From positions 34,597 through 98,596 of the forward strand of contig CAZZFF010000006.1 of NCBI GenBank assembly GCA_964653485.1: DNA of 64,000 bases, written 5' to 3'. The position numbers and the translations under genes are program-made. Each line of letters opens with the position of its first letter. Within the stretch, counting starts at the first letter, position 1. This document shows positions 43,833-53,787 of the stretch, piece by piece. The notes below the pieces were generated by a model. The model was not told the DNA's origin. It made no database searches and saw nothing but the letters and a program-made list of their open reading frames with translations. The stretch is from CAVQND01 sp964653485. Its GTDB lineage: Bacteria > Verrucomicrobiota > Verrucomicrobiia > Limisphaerales > UBA8199.

Positions 43833-44915
43833 CTAAGCCGCGGCTCTCTCGAGCGCCCCGGCCTTCACCTGCCAGCGTTGGACCTCGCGGCCTAACTCCC
43901 GGGGCCAGTTTTCCTCCGTGGCGGTCATAAAGACCTGGCCGCGAGACTGGCGGGCTTGTTCGAGCAGGGGCAGGAACCCGCTGCGCCGCTTTACGTCCAA
44001 CTCGCCCATGATGTCGTCGATCAGCAAGACCGGCGGCGCGCCGTAAAGGCCGCCGAGGTACTCGGCCTGGGCCAACTTGAGCGCGATGGCCAGGGTGCGT
44101 TTCTGGCCCTCGCTGCCGAACTGGGCGGCCGGGCGGTCGTTGAGCAGGAGTTGCAATTCGTCCCGATGCGGCCCGATGAGAGTGGCGCGATACGCGCGCT
44201 CGCGGGCGCGGGACTGGGCCAATTCGACGGCGAAGTCCTCTTTTACGCCAGGCCGGTATTCCAGGCGGAGTTCCTCGGCCTGGTTGGCTATTCGGGCGTA
44301 TGCCTGGCGGGCGATGGGGGAGAACCTGGGGACCAGTTCCCGGCGCATGCGGCAGAGGGCCTCGCCGGCGGTGATGAGTTCGCGGGAGAAGCCTTCGAGG
44401 GCGACCGGGTCCAGGACAGGCTGCTTGAGCATGGCATTGCGGGCGCGCAGCGAGCGCGCGTACCGCTGCAAGAGCGGGAGATAAGCCGGGTGCGTCTGTG
44501 AGAGGAGCAAGTCCAGAAACCGTCGCCGGCCCGCGCCGGCGCCTTTGACGAGCTGAAGGTCTTCGGTGCAAAAGACAACTGTCCGCAGCACGCCGAGGTA
44601 ATCGGTCAGCCTGCGCACAGGCCGGCCGTCGAGGTTCAGGCTGCGGTCCCTGGCCGACCAATAGAGCTTGACCTCGTGCTCGCCCTGGCCGACGACGCGG
44701 GCCCCCACGAAGTAGCCGGCCTGGCCGTGGCGGACCATCTGGGCACTGCCGATGCCGCGAAAGGAACGGAGCGTGGCAACGAGGTAAATCGCCTCCAGGA
44801 TATTGGTCTTGCCCTGGGCGTTGTCGCCCAGCAGCAGATGGAAGCCGGGAGCGATGTCCAAGTCCACGCGGGCGTAGTTTCGGAAGTCCCGCAGGCGCAA
44901 ATGAGCCAGGTGCAT
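43833..44915 (-). CDS. recF: DNA replication and repair protein RecF
   Basis: The 360-residue SMC-like ATPase has RLRDFRNYARVDLD at the N-terminus, Walker A GDNAQGKTN (about 32-40), the signature SEGQKRT and Walker B VLLIDDIMGELD. RecF with RecO/RecR loads RecA at gaps. Start ATG 44915 (upstream GTG 44921 possible). It is not next to dnaA/dnaN as in many bacteria but stands alone between a hairpin repeat and a stress cassette. Confidence 0.95.
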   Translation of the reverse strand: MHLAHLRLRDFRNYARVDLDIAPGFHLLLGDNAQGKTNILEAIYLVATLRSFRGIGSAQMVRHGQAGYFVGARVVGQGEHEVKLYWSARDRSLNLDGRPVRRLTDYLGVLRTVVFCTEDLQLVKGAGAGRRRFLDLLLSQTHPAYLPLLQRYARSLRARNAMLKQPVLDPVALEGFSRELITAGEALCRMRRELVPRFSPIARQAYARIANQAEELRLEYRPGVKEDFAVELAQSRARERAYRATLIGPHRDELQLLLNDRPAAQFGSEGQKRTLAIALKLAQAEYLGGLYGAPPVLLIDDIMGELDVKRRSGFLPLLEQARQSRGQVFMTATEENWPRELGREVQRWQVKAGALERAAA

Positions 44916-45009
44916 CACCACTCGTATGGCATAAAAGGGGGCAAGATGACATGAAAAGTTCGCGCGAACCGGCTTGCATCGGGATGAACTTTCAGGGCAT
45001 TGTTGGTCA

Positions 45010-45273
45010 ATGGCACCGCCGAGTCGACCCGTTACTCTGACCGCAGAGCAGGTGGACGAGCTGAATCAGAAGCTGTCCTGCCTGCGACACGACATCAACA
45101 ACCATCTCTCGCTCATGGTGGCGGCTATCGAACTGATCCGCACAAAACCCCAAATGGCCGAGCGGATGATGAGCACCCTCATCGAGCAGCCGCCAAAAAT
45201 CGCCGGGGCGATGGGCAGGTTTTCCACGGAGTTCGAGCGGACGTTTGGCGTGGCTCGCTCGAAACTGGCCTGA
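45010..45273 (+). CDS. Small histidine-kinase DHp-like (H-box) protein without catalytic domain
   Basis: The 87-residue protein reads LTAEQVDELNQKLSCLRHDI, then NNHLSLMVAAIELIRTKPQM. The motif LRHDINNHL matches the phospho-acceptor H-box of histidine kinases and Spo0B-like phosphotransferases, with His at about residue 33. No HATPase domain or receiver is encoded next to it. It precedes the ECF sigma gene by 18 bp and is probably co-transcribed, so it may link phosphorelay and sigma activity. ATG 45010 is chosen; the frame opens at 44974. Confidence 0.6.
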   Translation: MAPPSRPVTLTAEQVDELNQKLSCLRHDINNHLSLMVAAIELIRTKPQMAERMMSTLIEQPPKIAGAMGRFSTEFERTFGVARSKLA

Positions 45274-45291
45274 TCGGGCTTCTTGCGGCTG

Positions 45292-45867
45292 ATGGAACGG
45301 ACCGAAACCGACCTGATAGCCGCAGTGCTCGGAGGCGACACCGCAAGCTTCGAGCCGTTGGTCGTGAAGTACTCGCCCCGGCTCTTTGCCACGGCCCGCC
45401 GCTACGCCCGCCGGGAGAGCGAGGTGGAGGACATCGTCCAGGAAATCTGGGTCAAGGCATTCCAGAAACTCGGCGGTTTCCGGCGGGAGGCCCCCTTCGA
45501 GCATTGGCTGATGCGCTTGGCGGTGCATACCTGCTACGATTTCCTGCGCGCCCACCAGCGCAGCCGCGAGGCCGCCTTTTCGGACCTCTTCCAAGCCGAG
45601 GAGGATTGGCTGGAACGGTTTGTGAGCCAGCCCTCGTCGGCTGCCGAGGACGCGGACGCCGCGCGCCAATTGGTTGGGCGGGCGCTCGAACAACTCTCCC
45701 CGCCCGCCCGCCTGGTCATTACGCTGCTGGAAATCGAAGAGCGCTCCGTCAAGGACATCGCCAGCCTGACGGGTTGGTCGGTGCCGCTGGTCAAGGTGAG
45801 GGCATTCCGGGCGCGGGCGGAGATGCGCAAAGTGCTGGCCAAGATGACCAAAGAAAAGTACTTGTAA
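45292..45867 (+). CDS. ECF-type RNA polymerase sigma factor
   Basis: The 191-residue protein has region 2 (EPLVVKYSPRLFATARRYAR, then EDIVQEIWVKAFQKLGGFRR) and region 4 (LSPPARLVITLLEIEERSVK, DIASLTGWSVPLVKVRAFRA). It directs polymerase to stress promoters. The start is ATG 45292, with an in-frame TTG at 45283 as alternative. Downstream, a one-helix membrane protein and a Spy/CpxP-like protein complete a typical envelope-stress cassette. Confidence 0.93.
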   Translation: MERTETDLIAAVLGGDTASFEPLVVKYSPRLFATARRYARRESEVEDIVQEIWVKAFQKLGGFRREAPFEHWLMRLAVHTCYDFLRAHQRSREAAFSDLFQAEEDWLERFVSQPSSAAEDADAARQLVGRALEQLSPPARLVITLLEIEERSVKDIASLTGWSVPLVKVRAFRARAEMRKVLAKMTKEKYL

Positions 45868-45932
45868 CCCCTTTGTTGGCGCCCGCCTGTAACCGCAGTT
45901 GCGGGCAGGGCGTCTGGAAAGTGATAGGCCGC

Positions 45933-46262
45933 ATGAACCAAGACGAACTGCACCGAAAACTGATTGCCGCCGCCCGGCGCAACCCGCCGAGCGAGCGGGT
46001 GCCGCTCTCCTTCGAGAAGCGGGTCCTGGCCCGTATCCGGGCCTGCCCCGTGGCAGACTATTGGGGGCTGTGGTCCGATGCGTTGTGGCGCTCCGCCGCG
46101 TCGTGCGTGGCTATCATGCTGCTGCTGGGGGCTTGGTGGTGGTTCAACCCAGCGAGTGGCGCCCTTGCCAGCGCCCCTCCGGCCAGCAACCTCTCGCAAG
46201 ACCTCGAGAATACGGTGCTCGCCGCGGCCGAATCCGAACAATCTCTGGACCTTTCCCGGTGA
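45933..46262 (+). CDS. Probable anti-sigma factor (single membrane helix)
   Basis: The 109-residue product from ATG 45933 has an N-terminal cytoplasmic part (MNQDELHRKLIAAARRNPPS, FEKRVLARIRA) and one membrane helix (SAASCVAIMLLLGAWWWFNP), with a short periplasmic tail. It lies 65 bp after the ECF sigma gene and overlaps the Spy-like gene by four bases, which is why an anti-sigma role is inferred. No zinc-binding (ZAS) motif is present, so it is not of the RsrA class. Confidence 0.65.
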   Translation: MNQDELHRKLIAAARRNPPSERVPLSFEKRVLARIRACPVADYWGLWSDALWRSAASCVAIMLLLGAWWWFNPASGALASAPPASNLSQDLENTVLAAAESEQSLDLSR

Positions 46263-46720
46263 ACACCTGGAAAGTCATCCTGGCCACGATGGTCATCTTC
46301 GGCGCCGGCGTCGTCACCGGGGGCCTGTTGGTCGGACACGCGGCCCACAATCACCATGGCCGCCCGCCCCATGCCGCCAATGCCAATCGCCCGCCCCAGC
46401 AAGCTCCTTCCCCCGGCGGCCTGCGGTTCGACCTGTTGCGCCGAATGCAGTCGGAACTCAGCCTGACCTCGGAGCAGAAAGATCGCATCGATGCCATCCT
46501 CCGCCAGGGCCAGGAGCGGACCCGAAAAATCATGGAGCCGGTGCGTCCGCAACTCCAGGAAGAGGTCCGCAAAGCCAAGGCCGCCTTCCGCGACGCCCTC
46601 ACGCCCGAGCAACAGGCCCGTTTCGACGAGTTGCTCAAGCAAGAGCAGCGCCCACGGGAAAACCGCCGGCCCCAGCCGGCTGAAAGCTCCCCCAGCGGGA
46701 CCCATTCGCCCGCGCCATAG
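46259..46720 (+). CDS. Spy/CpxP-like periplasmic protein
   Basis: The 153-residue product from GTG 46259 (GTGA overlap) has an N-terminal membrane anchor (VILATMVIFGAGVVTGGLLV), a His-rich segment (HAAHNHHGRPPH) and a helical core LTSEQKDRIDAILRQGQERT plus LTPEQQARFDELLKQEQ. The two LTxEQ motifs mark Spy/CpxP/heavy-metal sensor proteins. The His-rich segment could bind metal. It is the last gene of the sigma cassette and lies 336 bp before a convergent copper-type ATPase gene. Confidence 0.8.
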   Translation: MNTWKVILATMVIFGAGVVTGGLLVGHAAHNHHGRPPHAANANRPPQQAPSPGGLRFDLLRRMQSELSLTSEQKDRIDAILRQGQERTRKIMEPVRPQLQEEVRKAKAAFRDALTPEQQARFDELLKQEQRPRENRRPQPAESSPSGTHSPAP

Positions 46721-46802
46721 TGACACAACCGCGTTGCGGTTGCGGTCACGCGCGCTGTTTTGGGCTGGGGGGTCCCCCAGACTGTTGGACAGTCTGGCCC
46801 GC

Positions 46803-47020
46803 ATGTCACATTTCCTGTCCGCGGTTTACATCCACCTCGTCTTCTCCACCCGGAATCGCAAAACCAATTCTCCCGACAAACCGTTGCGGCAGGAAATCCA
46901 TGCCTGCCTGAGTGGCGTTTCCAAGCAACTACAAACCATGCCGTGCAAACCACAGGCCGAATATCCCGGTAACACCATTAGCCTCCCCACTCCAACCCGA
47001 ACGGGGTTGTGTAGCAAAGC
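46803..47020 (+). pseudogene. Truncated IS200-like (Y1) transposase fragment
   Basis: From ATG 46803 the frame reads MSHFLSAVYIHLVFSTRNRK and then LRQEIHACLSGVSKQLQTMP, the N-terminus of a Y1 transposase (usual length about 150). The HUH and Tyr motifs never appear. It is followed by the palindromic word CAACCCGAACGGGGTTG (about 46995-47011), commonly found at the end of such fragments. Nothing else is supported in the gap 46721-47056. Confidence 0.7.
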
Positions 47021-47056
47021 CCAGGGTTGTCCCTGCGGTCCAACAATGACCGCGAC

Positions 47057-49417
47057 TTACGAATGCCCTTTCATGCCGAGTTTCCATCGGCGCAGGCGCA
47101 GGGCGTTGCCGATGACGACGAGGTCGGACAGGCCCATGGCGGCGGCGCAGAGGATGGGGCTCATGAAGCCGAGGGCGGCCAGGGGGATGCCGATGGCATT
47201 ATAGAAGAAGGCCCAGAACAGGTTTTGTTTGATCGTGCGGAGGGTTGCCCGAGCCAATCCCAGGCTCTCCGGCACGGCTTCGATTTCGGATTTGAGGAGG
47301 ATGATGTCCGCCGCCTCGCGAGCGACATCGCTGGCGCGGCTCACGGCGATGCCCAGGTCCGCCTGTTCGAGGGCCGGCGCGTCGTTGATGCCGTCCCCGA
47401 CGAAGGCGACCCGTTCACCTTGGCGCTGGAGCCGGCCCACGAGTTCCGCCTTTTGCTCGGGCCGGACCTCGGCGAAGACATTGTCCGGCGCGATGCCCGC
47501 CTGCCCGGCGATGCTGGCCGCGGTGAGGGCATTGTCGCCGGTGACCAGCCAGGTCTTAAGCCCGTGCCGACGCAGTTGCCCGACGACTTCGCGGGCGCCG
47601 GGCTTGAGCAGGTCCCGGATTGCGAACAATCCCAGCAAGGCCCGGTCCACGGCGACGCCCACGATCGTCGCCCCCTGGGCCGACCATTCCCGGATGAAAT
47701 CCCGTCCCGGGGCCAAGTCCACTCCGGACTCTTCGAGCCAGCGCAACGAGCCCAGCCGCGCGACCCGGGAGGCCAGGCCGGGACCCGGTCTCTCGGTCTC
47801 CCGCCCCTGGACTTTGGATTCCGGACTTAGGACTTCGGACTTTACGCCCGCCCCCCGCACCTCTTCCCATTGATCAAGCCGGACGGTCTCAGCGGAGAGC
47901 CTTGCGACCGCCTGGCTGATGGGGTGGGCGGAGGGCCTCGCCAGCGCGGCGGCCAAAGGCACGGGACCGAGGCCGGCCCGCTTTTCCGGGCTGGCCGCTG
48001 CGGTCCGGAACGTCGCCGCTACCTGGGGCTTGCCCACAGTGAGCGTGCCGGTCTTGTCGAAGAGCACGGCGGTCACTTTGCCGGCCTTTTCGAGCGCCAC
48101 GCCGTCGCGGATGAGGATGCCGCGCTGGGCGGCGGCGTTCGAGCCGGCCATGATAGCCGCCGGCGTGGCCAGGCCCATGGCACATGGGCAAGCGATGATC
48201 AGCACCGCCGCCGCGATGATGAACCCGGCGGCCACCGCACTGGAAGGCGGCGCGGCAGACCACAGGAAGTGAGCGAGCCAGGCGTGAACGAGCCTTGCCG
48301 AGCCGGGGGCCAGCCCCCACCAAAGCCCCGCAGCCAGGGCCAAAGCCACCACCACCGGCACGAACACGCTGCTCACGCGGTCACCGAGGCGCTGGATGTG
48401 CGCGCGGCTGCTCTGGGCGCGCTGGACGGCGGCAATGATGTGCGCCAGCGCCGTTTCCTCCCCTGTGGCGGTCACGCGCATCACCAGGCGGCCGTTGGCA
48501 TTGGCTGTGCCGGCATAGAGAGGGCTGCCCGCCGCTTTGTCCACGGGCGCGGATTCGCCCGTCAGCATGGATTCGTCCACGGCCGAATCCCCCTCGACCA
48601 CCTCGCCGTCCGTCGGCACGCTGTCGCCCGGGCGCAAGACAACGAGGTCCCGTGCCCGGAGCGCGGCCACGGGGACCTCGGTTTCGAGGCCGTCGGTCCC
48701 CAGGCGCCGCGCGAGCGCCGGGGCCAGGTTCAGCAAGCCGCGCAAGGCGCTCGATGCCCGAACGCTGACCCTCGACTCCATCCAGTGGCCCACGCTAATC
48801 AGGGCGATGATGGCGGCGGCCTCCATGAAGTAGAGGTGTCCTCCCTGGCCGCTCAGCAGCGCCCAGGCGCTGTAGGCAAAGGCCGTCGTCGAGCCGAGCG
48901 CCACCAGCATGTCCATGTTCGCGCTGCCGGCCTTGAGTTGGCTCCAAGCGCCCCGGTAGAAGCGCGCTCCGGCAAAGACCTGCACAACCCCGGCTATGGC
49001 GAAAGAGCACCACTGATACCCGCGGGTCATCCCCAGCCCGAACACCCATTCCCCGAGCATGAGCAGCAGGACGCCGGGCACGCCAATCCACAAGTTGAGC
49101 TGCCAGCCCGCCAACTTGCGCTCACCGTGGTCCTGCTCCAGGGGTTGGAGAATACCGGCCTTGAACCCGACCTTCCCGATGGCCTGAACGACGGCTTCCG
49201 CGTCCGGGCTGGCATCAGCCAGCCAGCGCACCTGCGCTTGGCCGGCTTGGAGGCTGACCGTCGCGCTGCCCACGCCAGGGACGTTCTGGATGGCCTCCGT
49301 CACGCGCTGGGCGCAGTGACCGCACGTCATCCCGGTTACCTCCAGTTCGGTCAGACCCCTGCGCTGGGCGGGAGCCTCCGGCGATGGACCGAGTTCAACT
49401 GTGGATTGCGGTGCCAT
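47057..49417 (-). CDS. copA: Copper-type P1B ATPase
   Basis: The 786-residue protein has an N-terminal HMA domain (GMTCGHCAQRV), eight membrane helices, the transport motif ACPCAMGLATP, phosphorylation site DKTGT, HP motif SAHPISQAV, TGDNALTAASIAGQ and hinge GDGINDAPAL. It exports Cu(I). ATG 49417 is preferred over 49525, because the intervening DNA is a hairpin repeat. In the nucleotide-binding domain an odd stretch, KSEVLSPESKVQGRETERPG, comes from a dispersed repeat (47811-47843), an in-frame insertion. It is convergent with the Spy-like gene. Confidence 0.93.
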   Translation of the reverse strand: MAPQSTVELGPSPEAPAQRRGLTELEVTGMTCGHCAQRVTEAIQNVPGVGSATVSLQAGQAQVRWLADASPDAEAVVQAIGKVGFKAGILQPLEQDHGERKLAGWQLNLWIGVPGVLLLMLGEWVFGLGMTRGYQWCSFAIAGVVQVFAGARFYRGAWSQLKAGSANMDMLVALGSTTAFAYSAWALLSGQGGHLYFMEAAAIIALISVGHWMESRVSVRASSALRGLLNLAPALARRLGTDGLETEVPVAALRARDLVVLRPGDSVPTDGEVVEGDSAVDESMLTGESAPVDKAAGSPLYAGTANANGRLVMRVTATGEETALAHIIAAVQRAQSSRAHIQRLGDRVSSVFVPVVVALALAAGLWWGLAPGSARLVHAWLAHFLWSAAPPSSAVAAGFIIAAAVLIIACPCAMGLATPAAIMAGSNAAAQRGILIRDGVALEKAGKVTAVLFDKTGTLTVGKPQVAATFRTAAASPEKRAGLGPVPLAAALARPSAHPISQAVARLSAETVRLDQWEEVRGAGVKSEVLSPESKVQGRETERPGPGLASRVARLGSLRWLEESGVDLAPGRDFIREWSAQGATIVGVAVDRALLGLFAIRDLLKPGAREVVGQLRRHGLKTWLVTGDNALTAASIAGQAGIAPDNVFAEVRPEQKAELVGRLQRQGERVAFVGDGINDAPALEQADLGIAVSRASDVAREAADIILLKSEIEAVPESLGLARATLRTIKQNLFWAFFYNAIGIPLAALGFMSPILCAAAMGLSDLVVIGNALRLRRWKLGMKGHS
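47811..47843. repeat. Dispersed word repeat inserted in frame into copA
   Basis: ACTTTGGATTCCGGACTTAG followed by GACTTCGGACTTT consists of imperfect 8-10 base words related to the GAAATCCGAAATCC array at 11121. On the coding strand it translates as KSEVLSPESKVQ between the HP motif and the rest of the N domain of the copper ATPase, where other CopA proteins have no such segment. Confidence 0.5.
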
Positions 49418-49450
49418 GATATAAGGTCCGAGTGTCGAGGGACGAGCGAC

Positions 49451-49502
49451 GAGGAACGGGTGTCGAGGGACGGCAGGTCGTTCCCTTGACACTCGTTCCT
49501 CG
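49451..49502. repeat. Hairpin repeat upstream of copA
   Basis: GAGGAACGGGTGTCGAGGGA (49451-49470) and the inverse of TTCCCTTGACACTCGTTCCT (49481-49500) match over about 20 bases with few mismatches. The word GTGTCGAGGGAC is also repeated just before (49431-49443). It covers the region between the ATPase start and the next gene and could form an RNA hairpin 30 bases upstream of the ATG. Confidence 0.55.
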
Positions 49503-49532
49503 GCACTCGCCGCCTGGATATGCAAGCTTTCG

Positions 49533-50369
49533 ATGCACGCTGTAACTTACAGTCAACCCGCGCCGGAGTCTAACCTGGACCTCGAAGCGCGAGTGGCCGA
49601 CCTTGGACACCGCAAGACGACGATGCAGATGCTCCTCATTCCGGACCCGCGTCCGTTGGTCGAGCGATTGGGCCGCGAGTTTTTCCGCCGGGTTCCCGAG
49701 CGCCCTGGCGTGTACTTGATGCGCGATGCAGCCGGCGCGGTGCTTTACGTGGGCAAGGCCAAGGACCTTCGTAAAAGGCTGGGCAGCTACCGTGTGGCCA
49801 ACCCGGATCGCCTCGCCCGCCGCCATCTTCGTTTGCTTCGCGCGGTGGCGGGCATCGACTTCGAGGAGTGCCCCGATGAGGCCAGCGCCCTCACGCGCGA
49901 ATCCGAGCTGCTGCGGACCCTGCGCCCCCGCTTCAACCTGGCAGGGACCTGGCCGGGCCAACCCCGGTTTCTGGCCTGGAGAAGGACAGGGCAGGGGTTG
50001 GACCTGGCGGTGCTGCCGGCGCTCCAGGACGGCTGGCTCTGCCACGGTCCTTTCGGGGCGGGAGCGGTTCACGCGCAGGCCGCCCTCGCCCGCCTTTTGT
50101 GGTGCGCCCTGCATCCAGAGCGCGGGCTGTCGGGGCTCCCTGCAGGTTGGTTCCGCGGCCGGCGCCATCAAGCCGCAAGCATCCCTTGTTGCCAGGCAGC
50201 CCCGGAGGTCTTCGAGGAGGCGCAGGCACGGTTGGGCGCGCTCCTCGAGGGGCACGCCGAGCAGTTCGCAGAGTGGATTCGCGCCCGGATCCCAGAACCC
50301 GGCAATCCGTTTGAATCGGCGGTCCGCGAGGCGGATTTGGATAGGGTTTGCCAATTACTTCCGCATTGA
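49533..50369 (+). CDS. GIY-YIG nuclease domain protein (UvrC/Cho-like)
   Basis: The 278-residue protein has the GIY-YIG domain of UvrC/Cho: FFRRVPERPGVYLMRDAAGA, VLYVGKAKDLRKRLGSYRVA, and EASALTRESELLRTLRPRFN (catalytic region, about residues 50-140). The C-terminal half is not related to the UvrC RNase-H or HhH domains. It resembles Cho-type or GIY-YIG endonucleases of DNA repair. The start may be ATG 49533 or a later ATG near 49623-49629. Confidence 0.85.
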   Translation: MHAVTYSQPAPESNLDLEARVADLGHRKTTMQMLLIPDPRPLVERLGREFFRRVPERPGVYLMRDAAGAVLYVGKAKDLRKRLGSYRVANPDRLARRHLRLLRAVAGIDFEECPDEASALTRESELLRTLRPRFNLAGTWPGQPRFLAWRRTGQGLDLAVLPALQDGWLCHGPFGAGAVHAQAALARLLWCALHPERGLSGLPAGWFRGRRHQAASIPCCQAAPEVFEEAQARLGALLEGHAEQFAEWIRARIPEPGNPFESAVREADLDRVCQLLPH

Positions 50370-50401
50370 CCTGGTCCGTCAAAAATGCCAACCATCGTTT
50401 C

Positions 50402-51715
50402 ATGTTCAGAATCATCATTGTTGCTGCGGCGGTCCTGTCCTGCCTGCCCGCGCCAGCTCAAGCGGAGGACCTTATTCACACGTTCAAGAAAGTGCGCCTC
50501 ACAGACCAGTTTTGGGCCGAGGGCGCGGCGTTTGCCGATTTCAACCACGACGGGAACGTGGACGTGGTTTCCGGCGCCTTCTGGTATGAGGGGCCTGATT
50601 TCAAGAGGCGTCACGAGATCTGGCCCGCCAATGCCAGCTTTAAACGGACTCGCCCGGATGGCACCGTGGAAACCGTTCCCGGCTTCGAAGGCGCTCTGGG
50701 CACCAACAACGCCTACTCCGACTGCTTCCTGACGTTCGCTTACGATATCAATGGAGACGGCTGGGCCGACGTGCTTGTGTATGGGTTTCCCGGCAAGGAA
50801 GTGGCGTGGTACGAGAACCCGAAGGGCCGCGAGGGCCATTGGGAGCGGCACGTCATCTTCGATGAACTGGATAACGAGTCGCCCGGTTTCGTGGACATTA
50901 CCGGCGACGGCAAGCCCGAAATCCTTTGCTGCAGCAAGGGATACCTTGGCTACGCCGAGGCCGACTGGAAGAACCCGGCCGCGCCCTGGAAATTCCATCC
51001 GATTACACCCAAGGGCAGCTATCAGCGTTTCACACACGGTGTGGGGTGCGGCGATATCAACGGCGACGGCCGCATCGATATTCTGGAAAAGGACGGCTGG
51101 TGGGAGCAGCCTGCCTCCCTGGAGGGCGACCCGGTCTGGATAAAGCATCCCTTCCACTTTGGCGACGGCGGCGCCCAGATGGTGGTCTATGACGTCAACG
51201 GGGACGGTCTGAACGACGTCATCACCTCCATCAACGCCCATGGCTACGGGCTGGCCTGGTACGAACAGGTCAAGGAAAACGGCAACATCACATTCCGCGA
51301 ACACCTCATCCTGAACAAGGACGCCTCCAAGAACCGCTATGGCGTGCAGTTTTCCCAGGGTCATTCCCTGGCCTTGATCGATATGGATGGCGACGGCTTG
51401 AAAGACATCGTGACCGGCAAACGCTTTTGGGCTCACGGCAAATACGGCCCGGACCCGGAGTCGGACACCGCCCCCGCGGTTCTGTACTGGTTCAAACTCG
51501 TGCGCCCCTCCGCGGGCCAGGCCGAGTTCATTCCATTCCTGGTGGATGATGACTCAGGTGTCGGCACTGAGGTCATGGCCGGCTTCGTCAGCAATCCAAA
51601 ATACCCCGACATCGTCGTGGGCAACAAAAAGGGCGTCTTCGTGTTCAAGCACGAGGTCAAAGCCGTCAGCCACGAAGAGTGGGAGAAGGCCCAGCCAAAG
51701 CCGGTGGCGCCTTAG
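50402..51715 (+). CDS. Secreted FG-GAP / VCBS repeat protein
   Basis: The 437-residue protein from ATG 50402 has the signal peptide MFRIIIVAAAVLSCLPAPAQ and about six calcium-binding-type repeats (FADFNHDGNVDVVSGAFWYE, YDINGDGWADVLVYG, DITGDGKPEILCC, DINGDGRIDILEKDGWWEQP, DVNGDGLNDVITS, DMDGDGLKDIVTGKRFW). This forms a beta-propeller common in planctomycete/verrucomicrobial secreted proteins. No catalytic residues are seen. The stop overlaps the convergent toxin gene. Confidence 0.88.
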   Translation: MFRIIIVAAAVLSCLPAPAQAEDLIHTFKKVRLTDQFWAEGAAFADFNHDGNVDVVSGAFWYEGPDFKRRHEIWPANASFKRTRPDGTVETVPGFEGALGTNNAYSDCFLTFAYDINGDGWADVLVYGFPGKEVAWYENPKGREGHWERHVIFDELDNESPGFVDITGDGKPEILCCSKGYLGYAEADWKNPAAPWKFHPITPKGSYQRFTHGVGCGDINGDGRIDILEKDGWWEQPASLEGDPVWIKHPFHFGDGGAQMVVYDVNGDGLNDVITSINAHGYGLAWYEQVKENGNITFREHLILNKDASKNRYGVQFSQGHSLALIDMDGDGLKDIVTGKRFWAHGKYGPDPESDTAPAVLYWFKLVRPSAGQAEFIPFLVDDDSGVGTEVMAGFVSNPKYPDIVVGNKKGVFVFKHEVKAVSHEEWEKAQPKPVAP

Positions 51716-52032
51716 GTGTTCTCTCTCAGCCAGGCCCGGACTTCATCGTGGCTGCCGGTCATCGCGAGCCGGAAGGTGCGCGGCTTGATGTAGGCAAAGA
51801 CGACGCGGGTTCCCGTGGAAATTCGGAACTCAAAGAGCCGCGGTGTTAGCCGGCGCAGGCCCAGGCCGGCGCGAAGATGTGGCTTGCCGAAGCCCTCCAG
51901 AAGCTGCCTCAGCCGCCGCTGGATTTCTTCCAATTCCGCCCCGCTCCGGTGCCTGGCCCATCGCTCCCAAGCGGCTCCGACTTCAACCGCGAAGGCCAGG
52001 GGCGGTTCCGTCCCAGCGTTTGGCTTTTTCAC
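51712..52032 (-). CDS. RelE/ParE-superfamily toxin
   Basis: The 106-residue product has ELEEIQRRLRQLLEGFGKPH, LRRLTPRLFEFRISTGTRVV and FAYIKPRTFRLAMTGSHDEV, the RelE/ParE fold pattern. It overlaps the upstream antitoxin frame by 50 bases, so its true start may be somewhat later. Target (ribosome-bound mRNA or gyrase) cannot be told. Confidence 0.8.
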   Translation of the reverse strand: MKKPNAGTEPPLAFAVEVGAAWERWARHRSGAELEEIQRRLRQLLEGFGKPHLRAGLGLRRLTPRLFEFRISTGTRVVFAYIKPRTFRLAMTGSHDEVRAWLRENT

Positions 52033-52252
52033 GCTTCAGCTTTCTGAGAATGTTCTCTTCGGCGCGCCTCATTTCTTCCGCGGCCAACCCGTATTCGACC
52101 AGGGCGTAGTCTTCGCTGTAAACCTCCACTGGACGCAAGGCGATGATTCTGCCGCTCCCGGAGTGAACGATGCCGATGTCCTCGCCCTCGAGGACACGCG
52201 AGAGGATTGTGCCGAGCTTCTGCCGGGCCTGAGTGGCAGTCATTGTCTTCAT
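51983..52252 (-). CDS. Phd/YefM-type antitoxin
   Basis: The 89-residue protein has the Phd fold start MKTMTATQARQKLGTILSRV, EGEDIGIVHSGSGRIIALRP, then a helical toxin-binding tail (EEMRRAEENILRKLKREKAK). It precedes its toxin. The promoter at 52259-52286 ends 6 bases before the ATG. Such antitoxins repress their own operon. Confidence 0.85.
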   Translation of the reverse strand: MKTMTATQARQKLGTILSRVLEGEDIGIVHSGSGRIIALRPVEVYSEDYALVEYGLAAEEMRRAEENILRKLKREKAKRWDGTAPGLRG

Positions 52253-52258
52253 AAGTAC

Positions 52259-52286
52259 ACTATACTGTCACTCACCGGCGGAGCAA
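52259..52286 (-). promoter_or_regulatory. Promoter of the phd-relE operon
   Basis: On the minus strand: TTGCTC (52286-52281), 16 bp, TATAGT (52264-52259), then GTACTT and ATG 52252. Leaderless geometry again. Confidence 0.6.
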
Positions 52287-52373
52287 GGGCCAAACGGCCA
52301 ACCCTTGAGTGTTTTCCTTGGCCGATGACGGGGTTCTCCGCGGGCCATCGCAGAGGGAGACGGCGCAAGGCAC

Positions 52374-52402
52374 TTGCCACGCCGCACGCTCTCACGCATA
52401 CT
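52374..52402 (+). promoter_or_regulatory. Possible promoter of the NtrC-type regulator
   Basis: TTGCCA (52374-52379), 17 bp, CATACT (52397-52402), 8 bases to ATG 52411. The -10 is imperfect. Confidence 0.4.
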
Positions 52403-52410
52403 TTGAACAG

Positions 52411-53787
<1,377 letters not shown>

